From the NCBI GenBank assembly GCA_964427595.1, contig CAYRUQ010000014.1, forward strand, positions 1 through 32,559: a stretch of DNA of 32,559 nucleotides, in the 5' to 3' direction. The notes under the pieces were generated by a model. It worked only from the letters and a program-made list of their open reading frames with translations. It searched no databases and had not been told where the DNA came from. Below, piece after piece: positions 22,289 to 29,763 of this stretch; the first letter of the stretch is position 1, and each line of letters opens with the position of its first letter. The DNA comes from Enterosoma sp964427595. Its GTDB lineage: Bacteria; Bacillota_I; Bacilli_A; RFN20; CAG-288. The position numbers were made by a program, and so were the translations under genes.

Positions 22289-23086
22289 TTATTCTCCTTT
22301 CGCACTAGTAGCCTTGTCCTTGTCAGGATTAGGAGTGGCTGCAGGTGCGACAGCTCTCTCTTGGTTTTGAGGATGATTTCTGTTGAAGTTACGACGAGGC
22401 TGTCTTCTTCCTCTGGTGTCTTCAGAAGCTGTCTTTAAGAGTTGTTCATAGTTTTCAGGAAGAGCGATCCAAACTTTGACACCGATGACACCATAGGTGG
22501 TATGAGCATCGACATGAGCATAATCGATAGGCTGACTTAAGGTGTGTAAGGATAAGACGCCTTCACGATGTTCTTCATAACGGGCGATTTCAGCACCGCC
22601 GATACGGCCTTTGCTCATGACTTTGACACCGAGAGCACCAGCCTTCATGACTCTTTGGATAGCCTTCTTTTGAACGACACGATTGCTCATTCTCTGCTCG
22701 AGCTGTTTAGCGATATCTTTAGCGACTAAGACAGCATCAAGATCAGGGCGATTGATCTCAACGACATCGATGACGATGTTGTTGTTAGCTTTCTTGATGT
22801 TCTCGGATAAACCGGCTCTGAGAGCTTTTAAGTTCTCGCCGTTTTTACCGATGACGATACCAGGACGAGAGGTGTGGATGATGACTTTGATCTTGTTCTT
22901 GACTCTGTCGATATCGATGTGGGAGAGGCCAGCATCAGCGCTGTTCAATTTAGATTCGAGATAATTGCGGATAGCGATATCTTCCTTGAGATAGACGGAA
23001 AATGTCTTCTTATCGGCATACCAGTGACTAGACCAATCACGGTTGATGCCTAAGCGCAATCCGTTGGGGTTGACTTTCTGACCCAT
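22289..23086 (-). CDS. rpsC: Ribosomal protein S3 with extended C-terminus
   Basis: S3 lines the mRNA entry with helicase-like basic residues. The 265 residues include GQKVNPNGLRLGINRDWSSH, the KH motif VIIHTSRPGIVIGKNGENLK, and GVIGVKVWIALPENYE. After residue about 220 comes a low-complexity tail, RGRRQPRRNFNRNHPQNQE then AAATPNPDKDKATSAKGE-like sequence, about 45 residues beyond the B. subtilis end. Confidence 0.98.
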   Translation of the reverse strand: MGQKVNPNGLRLGINRDWSSHWYADKKTFSVYLKEDIAIRNYLESKLNSADAGLSHIDIDRVKNKIKVIIHTSRPGIVIGKNGENLKALRAGLSENIKKANNNIVIDVVEINRPDLDAVLVAKDIAKQLEQRMSNRVVQKKAIQRVMKAGALGVKVMSKGRIGGAEIARYEEHREGVLSLHTLSQPIDYAHVDAHTTYGVIGVKVWIALPENYEQLLKTASEDTRGRRQPRRNFNRNHPQNQERAVAPAATPNPDKDKATSAKGE

Positions 23087-23088
23087 GA

Positions 23089-23568
23089 TTACTTAGCCTC
23101 CCTGTTCTTCAAAGTCACATAGATATGTGACCATCTCTTGACTAATCCAGATGCGGAACCTTTAGCTCTAGGCATATATCTCTTGAGCTTGATTCCATCG
23201 TTAGCGGCGATATAAGAGATGTAGAGATCATCTCTGTTCATATGGAAGTTGTTGACCGCATTAGCTTCACAAGACTTGATCAACTTCTTGATAGCAGGAG
23301 CACAGATCTTGTGAGTGTTATCTAAGATAGCGTAAGCCTCATCGATATCCTTGCCTCTGACAAGGTCGATGACCAGACGAACTTTTCTGGGTGTGGCTCC
23401 ATAGTTTCTCAGGACAGCAGTGGCTTCATCCCTGAGGGGAAGGTTCTCTTGAGCAGCTTCCTCTTGTTGTTTCTTGGCTTTAGCAGAAGCTTTAGTTGCC
23501 TTCTTAGCTTCTTTGGAGGCGACTTCAGTTTCAGCTTCAGTCACAGTTTTCTCTTCTTTTTCAGCCAT
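23089..23568 (-). CDS. rplV: Ribosomal protein L22 with long N-terminal tail
   Basis: L22 lines the peptide exit tunnel with a long beta hairpin. The core, from about residue 48, has TAVLRNYGATPRKVRLVIDL, VRGKDIDEAYAILDNT, and the hairpin loop KRYMPRAKGSASGLVKRWSH. The first 45 residues are Ala/Lys/Glu-rich, MAEKEEKTVTEAETEVASK and onward. That makes it 159 long against about 113. The tail is probably disordered and solvent exposed. Confidence 0.98.
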   Translation of the reverse strand: MAEKEEKTVTEAETEVASKEAKKATKASAKAKKQQEEAAQENLPLRDEATAVLRNYGATPRKVRLVIDLVRGKDIDEAYAILDNTHKICAPAIKKLIKSCEANAVNNFHMNRDDLYISYIAANDGIKLKRYMPRAKGSASGLVKRWSHIYVTLKNREAK

Positions 23569-23581
23569 GTTTTAGCTCTCC

Positions 23582-23866
23582 TTACTTTCTACCGGTCGTG
23601 GAGTCATTGCCAGATTTGTGATGAGTGAAGGTGCGAGTGAAGACGAATTCACCTAATTTGTGGCCGACCATATCTTCAGTGATGTAGACGGGAACAAACG
23701 CTCTGCCGTTATGAACGGAGATGGTGTGTTCGATGAATTCAGGGAAGATGGTGGAACGTCTAGACCAGGTTTTGATGACCTCTTTCTTGCCGGTCGCATT
23801 TTGCTCTTGAACTCTCTTGAGGAGTTTAGGATCGCAATAAGGACCTTTCTTAAGACTTCTTGACAT
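23582..23866 (-). CDS. rpsS: Ribosomal protein S19
   Basis: S19 is a 30S head protein pairing with S13. The 94 residues begin MSRSLKKGPYCDPKLLKRV and include TWSRRSTIFPEFIEHTISVH, VPVYITEDMVGHKLGEFVFT and RTFTHHKSG. Length and motifs are standard. Confidence 0.98.
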   Translation of the reverse strand: MSRSLKKGPYCDPKLLKRVQEQNATGKKEVIKTWSRRSTIFPEFIEHTISVHNGRAFVPVYITEDMVGHKLGEFVFTRTFTHHKSGNDSTTGRK

Positions 23867-23883
23867 TTCTCATTCTCCTCCCA

Positions 23884-24711
23884 TTACTTGCTGCGTCTTC
23901 TGACGATCAAGCGGTTGCTTCTCGCCTTCTTAGAGCGAGTCTTAACGCCCATCAATCTTCTACCCCAAGGTGATCTAGGAGCATCGTGACCGATAGGAGA
24001 TTTACCTTCACCACCACCGTGGGGGTGGTCGTTAGGGTTCATGACAGAACCTCTGACAGTCGGTCTCTCACCGAGCCATCTGGTCTTGCCAGCTTTACCT
24101 TTGTGAACGAGGTTGAAGTCGTCGTTTCCGACAGTGCCGATAGTTGCTCTGCAGGTCAAGAGTACTTTTCTAACTTCAGAGGAAGCGAGACGTAAAGTAG
24201 CATACTTTCCTTCTTTACCTAATATTTGAGCGGAAGTTCCAGCAGCACGGCAGACTTGTCCGCCTTTGCCAGGTTGAAGCTCGATGTTGTGAATCAAGAT
24301 ACCTTCAGGGATGCTTCCGATCTCCATGCAGTTACCAGTGACGATCTCACCAGCTTTGCCGTCAGTGACAGTCTGTCCGATAGAAAGTCCCTTAGGGCAG
24401 ATGATGTATCTCTTGCTACCATTCTTATTAATAAGAAGGGCGATACGGCAGTTTCTGTTAGGATCGTACTCGATAGCCTTGACTGTCGAGGTCTGTTCTC
24501 CGCTTCTCTTGAAGTCGATGATACGATACATTCTCTTGTTACCACCGCCGATGTGACGACAAGTGATGTATCCTTGAGAGTTTCTACCACCAGTCTTAGG
24601 GAGAGGTTTAAGCAGAGATTTTTCAGGAGCTTTCTTCGTGAGATCAGCAGTGGAGAGTGTGGAGAGATGTCTCATTCCCGGGGTGAGCGGGTTGTATTGT
24701 TTAATAGCCAT
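23884..24711 (-). CDS. rplB: Ribosomal protein L2
   Basis: L2 is an essential 50S protein near the peptidyl-transferase centre. The 275 residues include RNSQGYITCRHIGGGNKRMY, EYDPNRNCRIALLINKNGSK, and the functional loop NDHPHGGGEGKSPIGHDAPR with the conserved histidine. The C-terminal GRRLMGVKTRSKKARSNRLI is basic, as expected. Confidence 0.98.
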   Translation of the reverse strand: MAIKQYNPLTPGMRHLSTLSTADLTKKAPEKSLLKPLPKTGGRNSQGYITCRHIGGGNKRMYRIIDFKRSGEQTSTVKAIEYDPNRNCRIALLINKNGSKRYIICPKGLSIGQTVTDGKAGEIVTGNCMEIGSIPEGILIHNIELQPGKGGQVCRAAGTSAQILGKEGKYATLRLASSEVRKVLLTCRATIGTVGNDDFNLVHKGKAGKTRWLGERPTVRGSVMNPNDHPHGGGEGKSPIGHDAPRSPWGRRLMGVKTRSKKARSNRLIVRRRSK

Positions 24712-24737
24712 AATTGTCTCCTATAATCGTGTTCTCG

Positions 24738-25205
24738 TCAGTCAGCGTAGGATTGCCTTTCCTCACTGGCGTAGGCATCCTGAATCTTACCGAGATCGAA
24801 GGCGGAATCGAATCTGACGATAGCTTTCTTATAATCGGCTAATTTGCCGGTGTAACGACCGACTCTTCTCTTCTTACCAGTGACGTTTCTGGTATTAACA
24901 GACTTGACCTTAGCTTGGAAGATGGCTTGGATAGCAGCTTTGATTTCAAGCTTGGTAGCTCTCTTATCAACAGCGAAGACTAAGGCGTTTTGACTATCTC
25001 TGAGAGCGAGAGTTTCCTCAGTAGCGATGATGTGCTTGAGGATGCTGAAGTCCTTGAGGATGACCGGTCTAGTCTGATAAGGAACGATTTCGGGTTCTTC
25101 TTCAGTTTTGACAGTCTCTTCAACAACAGCCTTCTTCTTTCTGGTCTTCTTAGCAGGGGCTGCAGCTTCTTCTTGTTGAAGCTCTTCTTTCTTTTCTTCT
25201 GCCAT
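24738..25205 (-). CDS. rplW: Ribosomal protein L23 with long N-terminal tail
   Basis: L23 is at the tunnel exit and binds trigger factor and SRP. The core, from about residue 43, has YQTRPVILKDFSILKHIIAT, then ALVFAVDKRATKLEIKAAIQ and the rRNA-binding TRNVTGKKRRVGRYTGKLAD. The first 42 residues are a charged tail, MAEEKKEELQQEEAAAPAKK then TRKKKAVVEETVKTEEEPE. Length 155 against about 95. The ATG overlaps the rplD stop by one base. Confidence 0.97.
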   Translation of the reverse strand: MAEEKKEELQQEEAAAPAKKTRKKKAVVEETVKTEEEPEIVPYQTRPVILKDFSILKHIIATEETLALRDSQNALVFAVDKRATKLEIKAAIQAIFQAKVKSVNTRNVTGKKRRVGRYTGKLADYKKAIVRFDSAFDLGKIQDAYASEERQSYAD

Positions 25206-25888
25206 TATTCAGCTTCCTCCTGGGTTTCTTCTTCAGTGTCGGTGAGATAATCACGAGTGAGAATCAGTTTGTTAGCGTTGAGGATGTCATAGACGGATAA
25301 GTTATCAGGAGTGACAACCTTGACAGAGGGGATGTTTCTGCTAGCTTTGATGAGATTTTCATCCCAGTAATAAGAGTCACTCTCTTTGTCATAAACAGGG
25401 TAGAGAACGAGAAGGTTCTTCTTTTCATCAGCCTTGATATCAGCGAGGGTCTTAGCGAAGTCTTTAGTCTTTGTAGAAGCGAAGCCTTCGTTTTCAAGAA
25501 CGATGATGTCGTTACTCTGAGCTTTCTCGGAGAGAGCGGAGATGAAGGCGATGTAGGCTTCAGTCTTGTTCATCTTGAGACGATAGTTCTGTTCTCCGTT
25601 AGGACCATGAACGACGCCACCGTGTCTCCAGATAGGAGAGTTGGTGGTACCAGCTCTAGCTCTACCAGTTCCCTTCTGTCTATAAGGCTTGCGGTTGGTG
25701 CCATGAACTTGGGAACGATCGAGGGTGTGAGCGGTAGAGACACGACGATTAGCTAAATCTTTTCTGACTGCTCTTTGAATAGCGTATTGGTTGATTTCAG
25801 CGTTGAATAGGTCATCAGGAAGGATGACCGTGCCGACTTCCTTACCTTGATAATTAAGGACGGGAAGGCTCAATTCTTTTTCTGACAT
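25205..25888 (-). CDS. rplD: Ribosomal protein L4
   Basis: L4 reaches the tunnel constriction with a long loop and, in gamma-proteobacteria, represses the S10 operon through its leader RNA. The 227 residues include RVSTAHTLDRSQVHGTNRKP, the loop YRQKGTGRARAGTTNSPIWR and NKTEAYIAFISALSEKAQSN. A C-terminal acidic tail DTEEETQEEAE is about a dozen residues extra. The structured leader upstream of rpsJ makes an L4-type feedback role possible. Confidence 0.97.
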   Translation of the reverse strand: MSEKELSLPVLNYQGKEVGTVILPDDLFNAEINQYAIQRAVRKDLANRRVSTAHTLDRSQVHGTNRKPYRQKGTGRARAGTTNSPIWRHGGVVHGPNGEQNYRLKMNKTEAYIAFISALSEKAQSNDIIVLENEGFASTKTKDFAKTLADIKADEKKNLLVLYPVYDKESDSYYWDENLIKASRNIPSVKVVTPDNLSVYDILNANKLILTRDYLTDTEEETQEEAE

Positions 25889-25906
25889 GTGGTTTCTCCT
25901 TCCTTA

Positions 25907-26713
25907 TTATTTATTCTTCTTACCAGAGTTAGTGAGAGATCTGTGAGCGGTGTTCTTCTTCTGACCGATATCGATCTTCTCAGGAGCTAATTTGGAGAGG
26001 GCTTCAGCGTTCTTCTTTTCGATATCAGTGATGCTTTGAGCAGAGTAATCGACGATGTTGCCGACAGCGAAGGGCTTAACAGTTCTCTTGATAGCGGTTC
26101 TGATCTTGATGATGGAGAGGTTAGGTCCAGGGACAGAACCTCTGATGAGTAAGCAGTTCTTCTCAGGGATGACCTTGACGATAGGAAGATCGAGGATCGT
26201 TCTTCTCTTAGGTCTCCACTGACCAGACATCTTCTTACCAGCGTGAACACGGTTGTTGCATCTACCATTGGTAGCTAAGGAACCGATCTGTCTGTGATAA
26301 CCAGAACCATGGGCCTTAGGACCGATGTGAGCGTGGTAACGTTTGATGATACCAGTGTAACCATGACCTTTGCTCATGCCGGTGACATCGACCATGTCGC
26401 CGACGTTGAAGATGGTGCACTCGATAGCGGAACCGACATCATAACCTTGGTAGATCTCATCACCCTCAAGTTCTCTGATGACATACTTGGGAGTGGTGTT
26501 GGCTTTCTTAGCGATGCCTAACTCGCACTTGTTAGCACGTTGTTCTTTCTTTTCTTCATAACCGACTTGAAGAGCTTCATAGCCGTCTTTCTCTTTGGTT
26601 TTCTTCTGAAGGACGACGTTAGGAAGCACTTCGACTACAGTGACCGGGTAGCAAGCTCCGTCTTCAGTGAAGACAGAAGTCATTCCGATCTTTCTTCCGA
26701 TGATGGATTTCAT
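25907..26713 (-). CDS. rplC: Ribosomal protein L3, divergent loop and long C-terminus
   Basis: L3 starts 50S assembly and sends a loop to the peptidyl-transferase centre. The 268 residues include MKSIIGRKIGMTSVFTEDGA, VDVTGMSKGHGYTGIIKRYH, and IGPKAHGSGYHRQIGSLATN. The central loop reads KKMSGQWRPKRRTILDLPIV, where the family normally has K.MPG.MG...VTVQNL..V. The GQ dipeptide that is methylated in E. coli L3 is retained. About 60 residues after SIIKIRTAIKRT are beyond the normal end. Confidence 0.96.
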   Translation of the reverse strand: MKSIIGRKIGMTSVFTEDGACYPVTVVEVLPNVVLQKKTKEKDGYEALQVGYEEKKEQRANKCELGIAKKANTTPKYVIRELEGDEIYQGYDVGSAIECTIFNVGDMVDVTGMSKGHGYTGIIKRYHAHIGPKAHGSGYHRQIGSLATNGRCNNRVHAGKKMSGQWRPKRRTILDLPIVKVIPEKNCLLIRGSVPGPNLSIIKIRTAIKRTVKPFAVGNIVDYSAQSITDIEKKNAEALSKLAPEKIDIGQKKNTAHRSLTNSGKKNK

Positions 26714-26736
26714 AAATTCATAGTCTCCTTCCTGAC

Positions 26737-27048
26737 TTAAAGTTTGATTTCAACATCGACACCAACAGGAAGTTCGAGAGTCTTTAACTGATCGATCGTC
26801 TGTTTGGTCGGGCGGTTGATGTCGATAAGTCTCTTGTGAGTTCTGATTTCGAACTGTTCACGAGAATCCTTGTCGACGAACGGAGAACGTAAGATGGTGA
26901 AGACCTGTCTCTCAGTCGGAAGCGGAATGGGGCCAGTGACTGTGGCGCCGGTCTTCCTAGCTGCCTCAACAATCTTGGTGACAGCTTGGTCAAGGACTTT
27001 GTGATCATAGCCCTTGAGACGAACACGGATGGTTTTGTTTTCTGCCAT
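26737..27048 (-). CDS. rpsJ: Ribosomal protein S10
   Basis: S10 is a 30S head protein and, as NusE, an antitermination factor. The start at 27048 with AAGGAGGT eight bases upstream gives 103 residues, MAENKTIRVRLKGYDHKVLD. VTGPIPLPTERQVFTILRSP and EQFEIRTHKRLIDINRPTKQ are diagnostic. A start 96 bases earlier would lie in the structured leader and is rejected. It is the first gene of the superoperon. Confidence 0.98.
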   Translation of the reverse strand: MAENKTIRVRLKGYDHKVLDQAVTKIVEAARKTGATVTGPIPLPTERQVFTILRSPFVDKDSREQFEIRTHKRLIDINRPTKQTIDQLKTLELPVGVDVEIKL

Positions 27049-27091
27049 TTGTTTACCTCCTTGCCTAAGATCTTGTATAGGCTTCCGTTCA

Positions 27092-27173
27092 GTGTGAATT
27101 ACCCGAGTTGTCGACAACCGCTGTCGGCGTTTCGGCAACTTCACACGTCAATACGGGCTGAATGGCATTCAGC
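27092..27173 (-). promoter_or_regulatory. Structured 5' leader of the S10 operon
   Basis: The transcript from the 27181-27210 promoter should begin near 27174. GCTGAAT (27173-27167) then pairs perfectly with ATTCAGC (27163-27157) as a 5'-terminal hairpin. An outer stem pairs 27146-27140 (GTGTGAA) with 27098-27092 (TTCACAC). Inside it AGTTG pairs with CAACT and the palindrome GTTGTCGACAAC lies at 27107-27118. The stems leave the rpsJ SD free. This resembles r-protein autoregulatory leaders in general; no known class is matched. Confidence 0.6.
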
Positions 27174-27180
27174 GAGGAAA

Positions 27181-27210
27181 AGTATAAATTTTCTGCTAGT
27201 GTGATGTCAA
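27181..27210 (-). promoter_or_regulatory. Strong promoter of the S10-spc-alpha operon
   Basis: On the minus strand TTGACA (27210-27205) and TATACT (27186-27181) are separated by 18 bases. It is the best promoter in the window and the only clear one for the 15-kb operon. Confidence 0.85.
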
Positions 27211-27386
27211 CAAAAATTTCTGTTTTTTAATTTTAATTATATATATTGAGACGTCGACAACCCTTGATGACGTATCGTAAGGCTGTTTTATAGCCTGTTT
27301 CCCACAAAAAATTTACAATTCAAATCTTGGTTTCGCCATCAAACAAACAGCAAAACATATTTCAAAACTAATATTTTCCACTACAA
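27211..27386. other. AT-rich intergenic region upstream of the S10 promoter
   Basis: No gene is seen here. It holds a 10-base repeat GTCGACAACC (27253-27262), also present in the S10 leader at 27110-27119. It also has ACGTC/GACGT (27251-27273) and AGGCT/AGCCT (27280-27296) inverted repeats and A/T tracts next to the promoter that could act as an UP element for the alpha subunit. Confidence 0.4.
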
Positions 27387-27413
27387 AAGGGCTAGCCTTA
27401 CAGCTAGCACCTT
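27387..27413 (-). terminator. Terminator of the NTF2-like gene
   Basis: On the minus strand AAGG-T-GCTAGC pairs with GCTAGC-CCTT around a six-base loop with one bulge, and T-rich sequence follows. It separates the NTF2-like gene from the S10 promoter. Confidence 0.75.
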
Positions 27414-27442
27414 CAAAGGAGGAATTACCACATCGAGATAAC

Positions 27443-27847
27443 TCAGTTAAGAATAGACTTCTTGCTTTTTAAAATTGTGTCAGAATTTTGGTTATAAGCT
27501 TTAGCGACACACTTCCACTCACCATCAATCTTCAAAAGAAGCAGATAATCAGTGAAGTCGATTCTATCTCCCCAGCCTTCTTCTAAAACTCTGACGACTG
27601 CGACTGTCTCTTCTAAAGCGATGATGTCGATGTGAGATTTGAAATTCTTACCACCAGAGACAGTATCGACATTGTGATAGAACTGCTCGATTGATCCATG
27701 TTCTAACTTCCCATCAAAAAAGCCGAACAAAACAGCATCATCTACGAATAATTCTTTCGCATAGGAACTATTTCCTTCAGCGACACTTTTAGTGAATTTC
27801 TCTGCTACTTTATAGACTGCTTCATAGTCTCTGATTTTGCTTCTCAT
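27443..27847 (-). CDS. NTF2-like / SnoaL-fold protein
   Basis: The corrected ATG at 27847 (GGAGG six bases upstream, a TTG at 27859 rejected) gives 134 residues. It has an N-terminal helical part (YEAVYKVAEKFTKSVAEGNS) with YAKELFVDDAVLFGFFDGKL, then GSIEQFYHNVD and a set of strands ending DYLLLLKIDGEWKCVAKAYN. That is the NTF2-like cone fold of the putative lumazine-binding/SnoaL group; such proteins are small enzymes or binding proteins with varied ligands. The divergent HxlR gene 105 bases away is its likely regulator. The substrate is unknown. Confidence 0.8.
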   Translation of the reverse strand: MRSKIRDYEAVYKVAEKFTKSVAEGNSSYAKELFVDDAVLFGFFDGKLEHGSIEQFYHNVDTVSGGKNFKSHIDIIALEETVAVVRVLEEGWGDRIDFTDYLLLLKIDGEWKCVAKAYNQNSDTILKSKKSILN

Positions 27848-27918
27848 GTCATCCTCCAAGTTCTACCTGGAATATAACAAAGTATGTTATCTTTAACTAG
27901 TACGCACAATCAGGTACG

Positions 27919-27940
27919 ATACTTTCCTTTAAGAAAGTAT
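27919..27940 (+). promoter_or_regulatory. Inverted repeat upstream of the HxlR gene
   Basis: ATACTTTC (27919-27926) is exactly mirrored by GAAAGTAT (27933-27940), spacer CTTTAA. It ends 12 bases before the HxlR start codon. On the opposite strand TTGTGC (27910-27905) and CATACT (27887-27882), spacing 17, could be the NTF2-like promoter. The repeat fits an autoregulatory HxlR operator. Confidence 0.5.
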
Positions 27941-27952
27941 AGGGAGACATTT

Positions 27953-28288
27953 ATGGGTGATAAAAGATGCATATCTGACGAGAATTTAGAGCAGACTGGT
28001 TTTTCCTACACACTCTCTTTAATCAACGGAAAATACAAGATGACTATCCTTTACACATTGATGGAATTTAAGGTGGTCAGATTCAACGAACTGAAAAGAT
28101 ACATTTGTTCCATCACTTACAAGACTTTAAGTGCTGCTTTAAAAGAGCTTGAAAAAGATAATCTCGTCTGTCGTAAGGAATACCCGCAGATTCCTCCTAA
28201 AGTCGAGTATTCGCTGACTAAAAGAGGAGAATCATTGATCCCGATTCTCGATATGATGTGTGAATGGGGAGATAAGAACAAACTCTAA
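27953..28288 (+). CDS. HxlR-family transcriptional regulator
   Basis: The start at 27953 (AGGGAGA upstream) gives 111 residues; an earlier frame start would cover the operator. HxlR proteins are dimeric winged-helix regulators, often redox or electrophile sensors. The sequence matches along its length: GKYKMTILYTLMEFKVVRFN, ELKRYICSITYKTLSAALKE, the wing CRKEYPQIPPKVEYSLTKRG and the final MCEWG. Cysteines occur at the N-terminus, before the recognition helix and in the wing, so thiol sensing is possible. Divergent placement to the NTF2-like gene is the classical regulator-target layout. Confidence 0.93.
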   Translation: MGDKRCISDENLEQTGFSYTLSLINGKYKMTILYTLMEFKVVRFNELKRYICSITYKTLSAALKELEKDNLVCRKEYPQIPPKVEYSLTKRGESLIPILDMMCEWGDKNKL

Positions 28289-28302
28289 AAGGAAACAGAA
28301 AT

Positions 28303-29394
28303 ATGCAGATAATACTCAATAAAAATTTAGAGAATAGAATCGAAGAGCTTCTCCGTCAGTTAGAACTAAATCAAGAAGCAGCTGATTTTTATAACTCTTA
28401 TCTGGAAAACTCTTATGACTTCATCACCAAAGCGATGATTAATGACATCAAAAGTGATGGTAGCAGTGAAGAAGAAGCTTTTTATCAATGCATTTTAAAC
28501 ACGCTGGAAGTCACTGAAGATCAAGAACTTGAGATTTTAAAATCCACCTGTCAAATCGATAAAGTAAAACTTCTCGACGATAAAGACTATAGAAACGACC
28601 CTTATCTCAAAAACATCAATCCAGTTTTAAAAACTCAAAAAAGATGGAAGATAACCACTAACTACTACCAACCATATGAAGGTTTCATTTTTGATGAGAT
28701 GAAGACTGGTGATAATTTTGCAGAGATATCATCGCTCGGTTTCTTCAACAATAAGTACACATTCCCAGAAGTTTTAAAAAATGATGAAGTCTTCATGCTC
28801 ATCACTCCTCATGAGATAAACACGATGAGAAAGCCTCTCTCTTTAGCTAAAGGAAAGATCTTAGTCATTGGCTTAGGACTAGGCTATTTCTCTTACATGG
28901 CGTCCCTTAAAAAAGAAGTGAATGAAATCATCGTCATTGAGAGCGAACAAGAAGTCATCGATTTATATAAAACTTGTATTGAACCTCAAATTAAAAACAA
29001 GAAGATAAAAATAGTGAAAGCAGACGCTTTTAAATACTTACAAATAGAAGCTATAAAGCAGAACTTCGACTTTGCCTTCTTCGACATCTATCACAATGCG
29101 AGTGAAGCGATACCCTTCTACTTCAAAGCTAAAAAATTAGCTTCCAAACTCAAGAACACTGAATTCACTTATTGGATTGAAAATGACATAGTCTGTCTTC
29201 TTAGGCGCTATCTTTTGACATTAATTGCTGAATCAATAAATGGTTTCACAGACGAAGATTATTCATCTGTTTCAACACAGGAAGATGAAATCATAAATCA
29301 TCTATATCAAGTAACAAAAGACACAGTCATTTCCAGTGTTGAACAACTCGAAGAATTTTTAAGCGCAGAAAATATTAAAAACTTGATCAACTGA
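28303..29394 (+). CDS. SAM-binding Rossmann-fold protein (methyltransferase or spermidine-synthase-like)
   Basis: This 363-residue protein starts 14 bases after the HxlR gene, with AAAGGAAA upstream. Residues 1-130 are helical and unrecognised. A Rossmann SAM-binding domain follows: GKILVIGLGLGYFSYMASL (184-202, glycine loop GLGLG at 190-194), the acidic E213 ending strand 2, KADAF with D241, and FAFFDIYHNASEA (258-269), the position of catalytic residues. The order is that of spermidine-synthase-like methyltransferases. There is no recognisable target-recognition domain. Substrate unknown; co-transcription with HxlR suggests control by it. Confidence 0.72.
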   Translation: MQIILNKNLENRIEELLRQLELNQEAADFYNSYLENSYDFITKAMINDIKSDGSSEEEAFYQCILNTLEVTEDQELEILKSTCQIDKVKLLDDKDYRNDPYLKNINPVLKTQKRWKITTNYYQPYEGFIFDEMKTGDNFAEISSLGFFNNKYTFPEVLKNDEVFMLITPHEINTMRKPLSLAKGKILVIGLGLGYFSYMASLKKEVNEIIVIESEQEVIDLYKTCIEPQIKNKKIKIVKADAFKYLQIEAIKQNFDFAFFDIYHNASEAIPFYFKAKKLASKLKNTEFTYWIENDIVCLLRRYLLTLIAESINGFTDEDYSSVSTQEDEIINHLYQVTKDTVISSVEQLEEFLSAENIKNLIN

Positions 29395-29545
29395 AGAAAC
29401 ATTTTCAAATTATTAAATCAACTTTGTAGTAGGACAGAATCTAAATTTATAATGTATTTTTAGATGTCTTAACTTATTCAAAGCAAGCCAAATCAATATG
29501 ATTTCGCTACCACAAATTCTAAACTTTAAATTCTTTATAACTAAA
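29395..29545. other. Intergenic stretch with nothing recognised
   Basis: AT-rich sequence between the SAM-fold gene and a terminator. Short frames on both strands give no family match by eye. Confidence 0.5.
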
Positions 29546-29576
29546 AAACTATCCCTAGAAGTTCTAGAGATAGTTT
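29546..29576. terminator. Bidirectional terminator
   Basis: AAACTATC (29546-29553) pairs with GATAGTTT (29569-29576), and CTAGA pairs with TCTAG inside after one mismatch. A/T tracts flank both sides. It sits between the SAM-fold gene (+) and tRNA-Leu (-), so it fits the end of both. Confidence 0.65.
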
Positions 29577-29612
29577 CGAAAGATAAGTGATGGAAATAAT
29601 TAACTTACCAAG

Positions 29613-29692
29613 TGGGGCCGAGGAGACTCGAACTCCTATGATTGCTCACTAGAACCTGAATCTAGCGCGTCTACCACTTCCGCCACGACCCC
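29613..29692 (-). tRNA. tRNA-Leu (anticodon CAG)
   Basis: An 80-nt class II tRNA. The acceptor GGGGTCG/CGGCCCC has one G-U pair. The anticodon stem CTAGA/TCTAG encloses TTCAGGT, so the anticodon is CAG, reading CUG. The variable arm is short for Leu (TGA-GCAA-TCA). T-loop TTCGAGT is normal and CCA is not encoded. Confidence 0.94.
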
Positions 29693-29702
29693 GCAGATAA
29701 CT

Positions 29703-29731
29703 AATATAAGACATCAATGGTTATTTTACAA
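29703..29731 (-). promoter_or_regulatory. tRNA-Leu(CAG) promoter
   Basis: On the minus strand TTGTAA (29731-29726) and TATATT (29708-29703) are 17 bases apart, and the -10 ends ten bases before the tRNA. Confidence 0.65.
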
Positions 29732-29763
29732 ACTTAAGTTTGATTTTAAAACGCATTAGAAAA

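Noticed and set aside
24226..24726. 166-codon plus-strand frame opposite rplB
   Set aside because: Antisense shadow of L2 with no start signal or family features.
27049..27144. Longer rpsJ start
   Set aside because: The added residues come from the structured leader, and the SD and family N-terminus support 27048.
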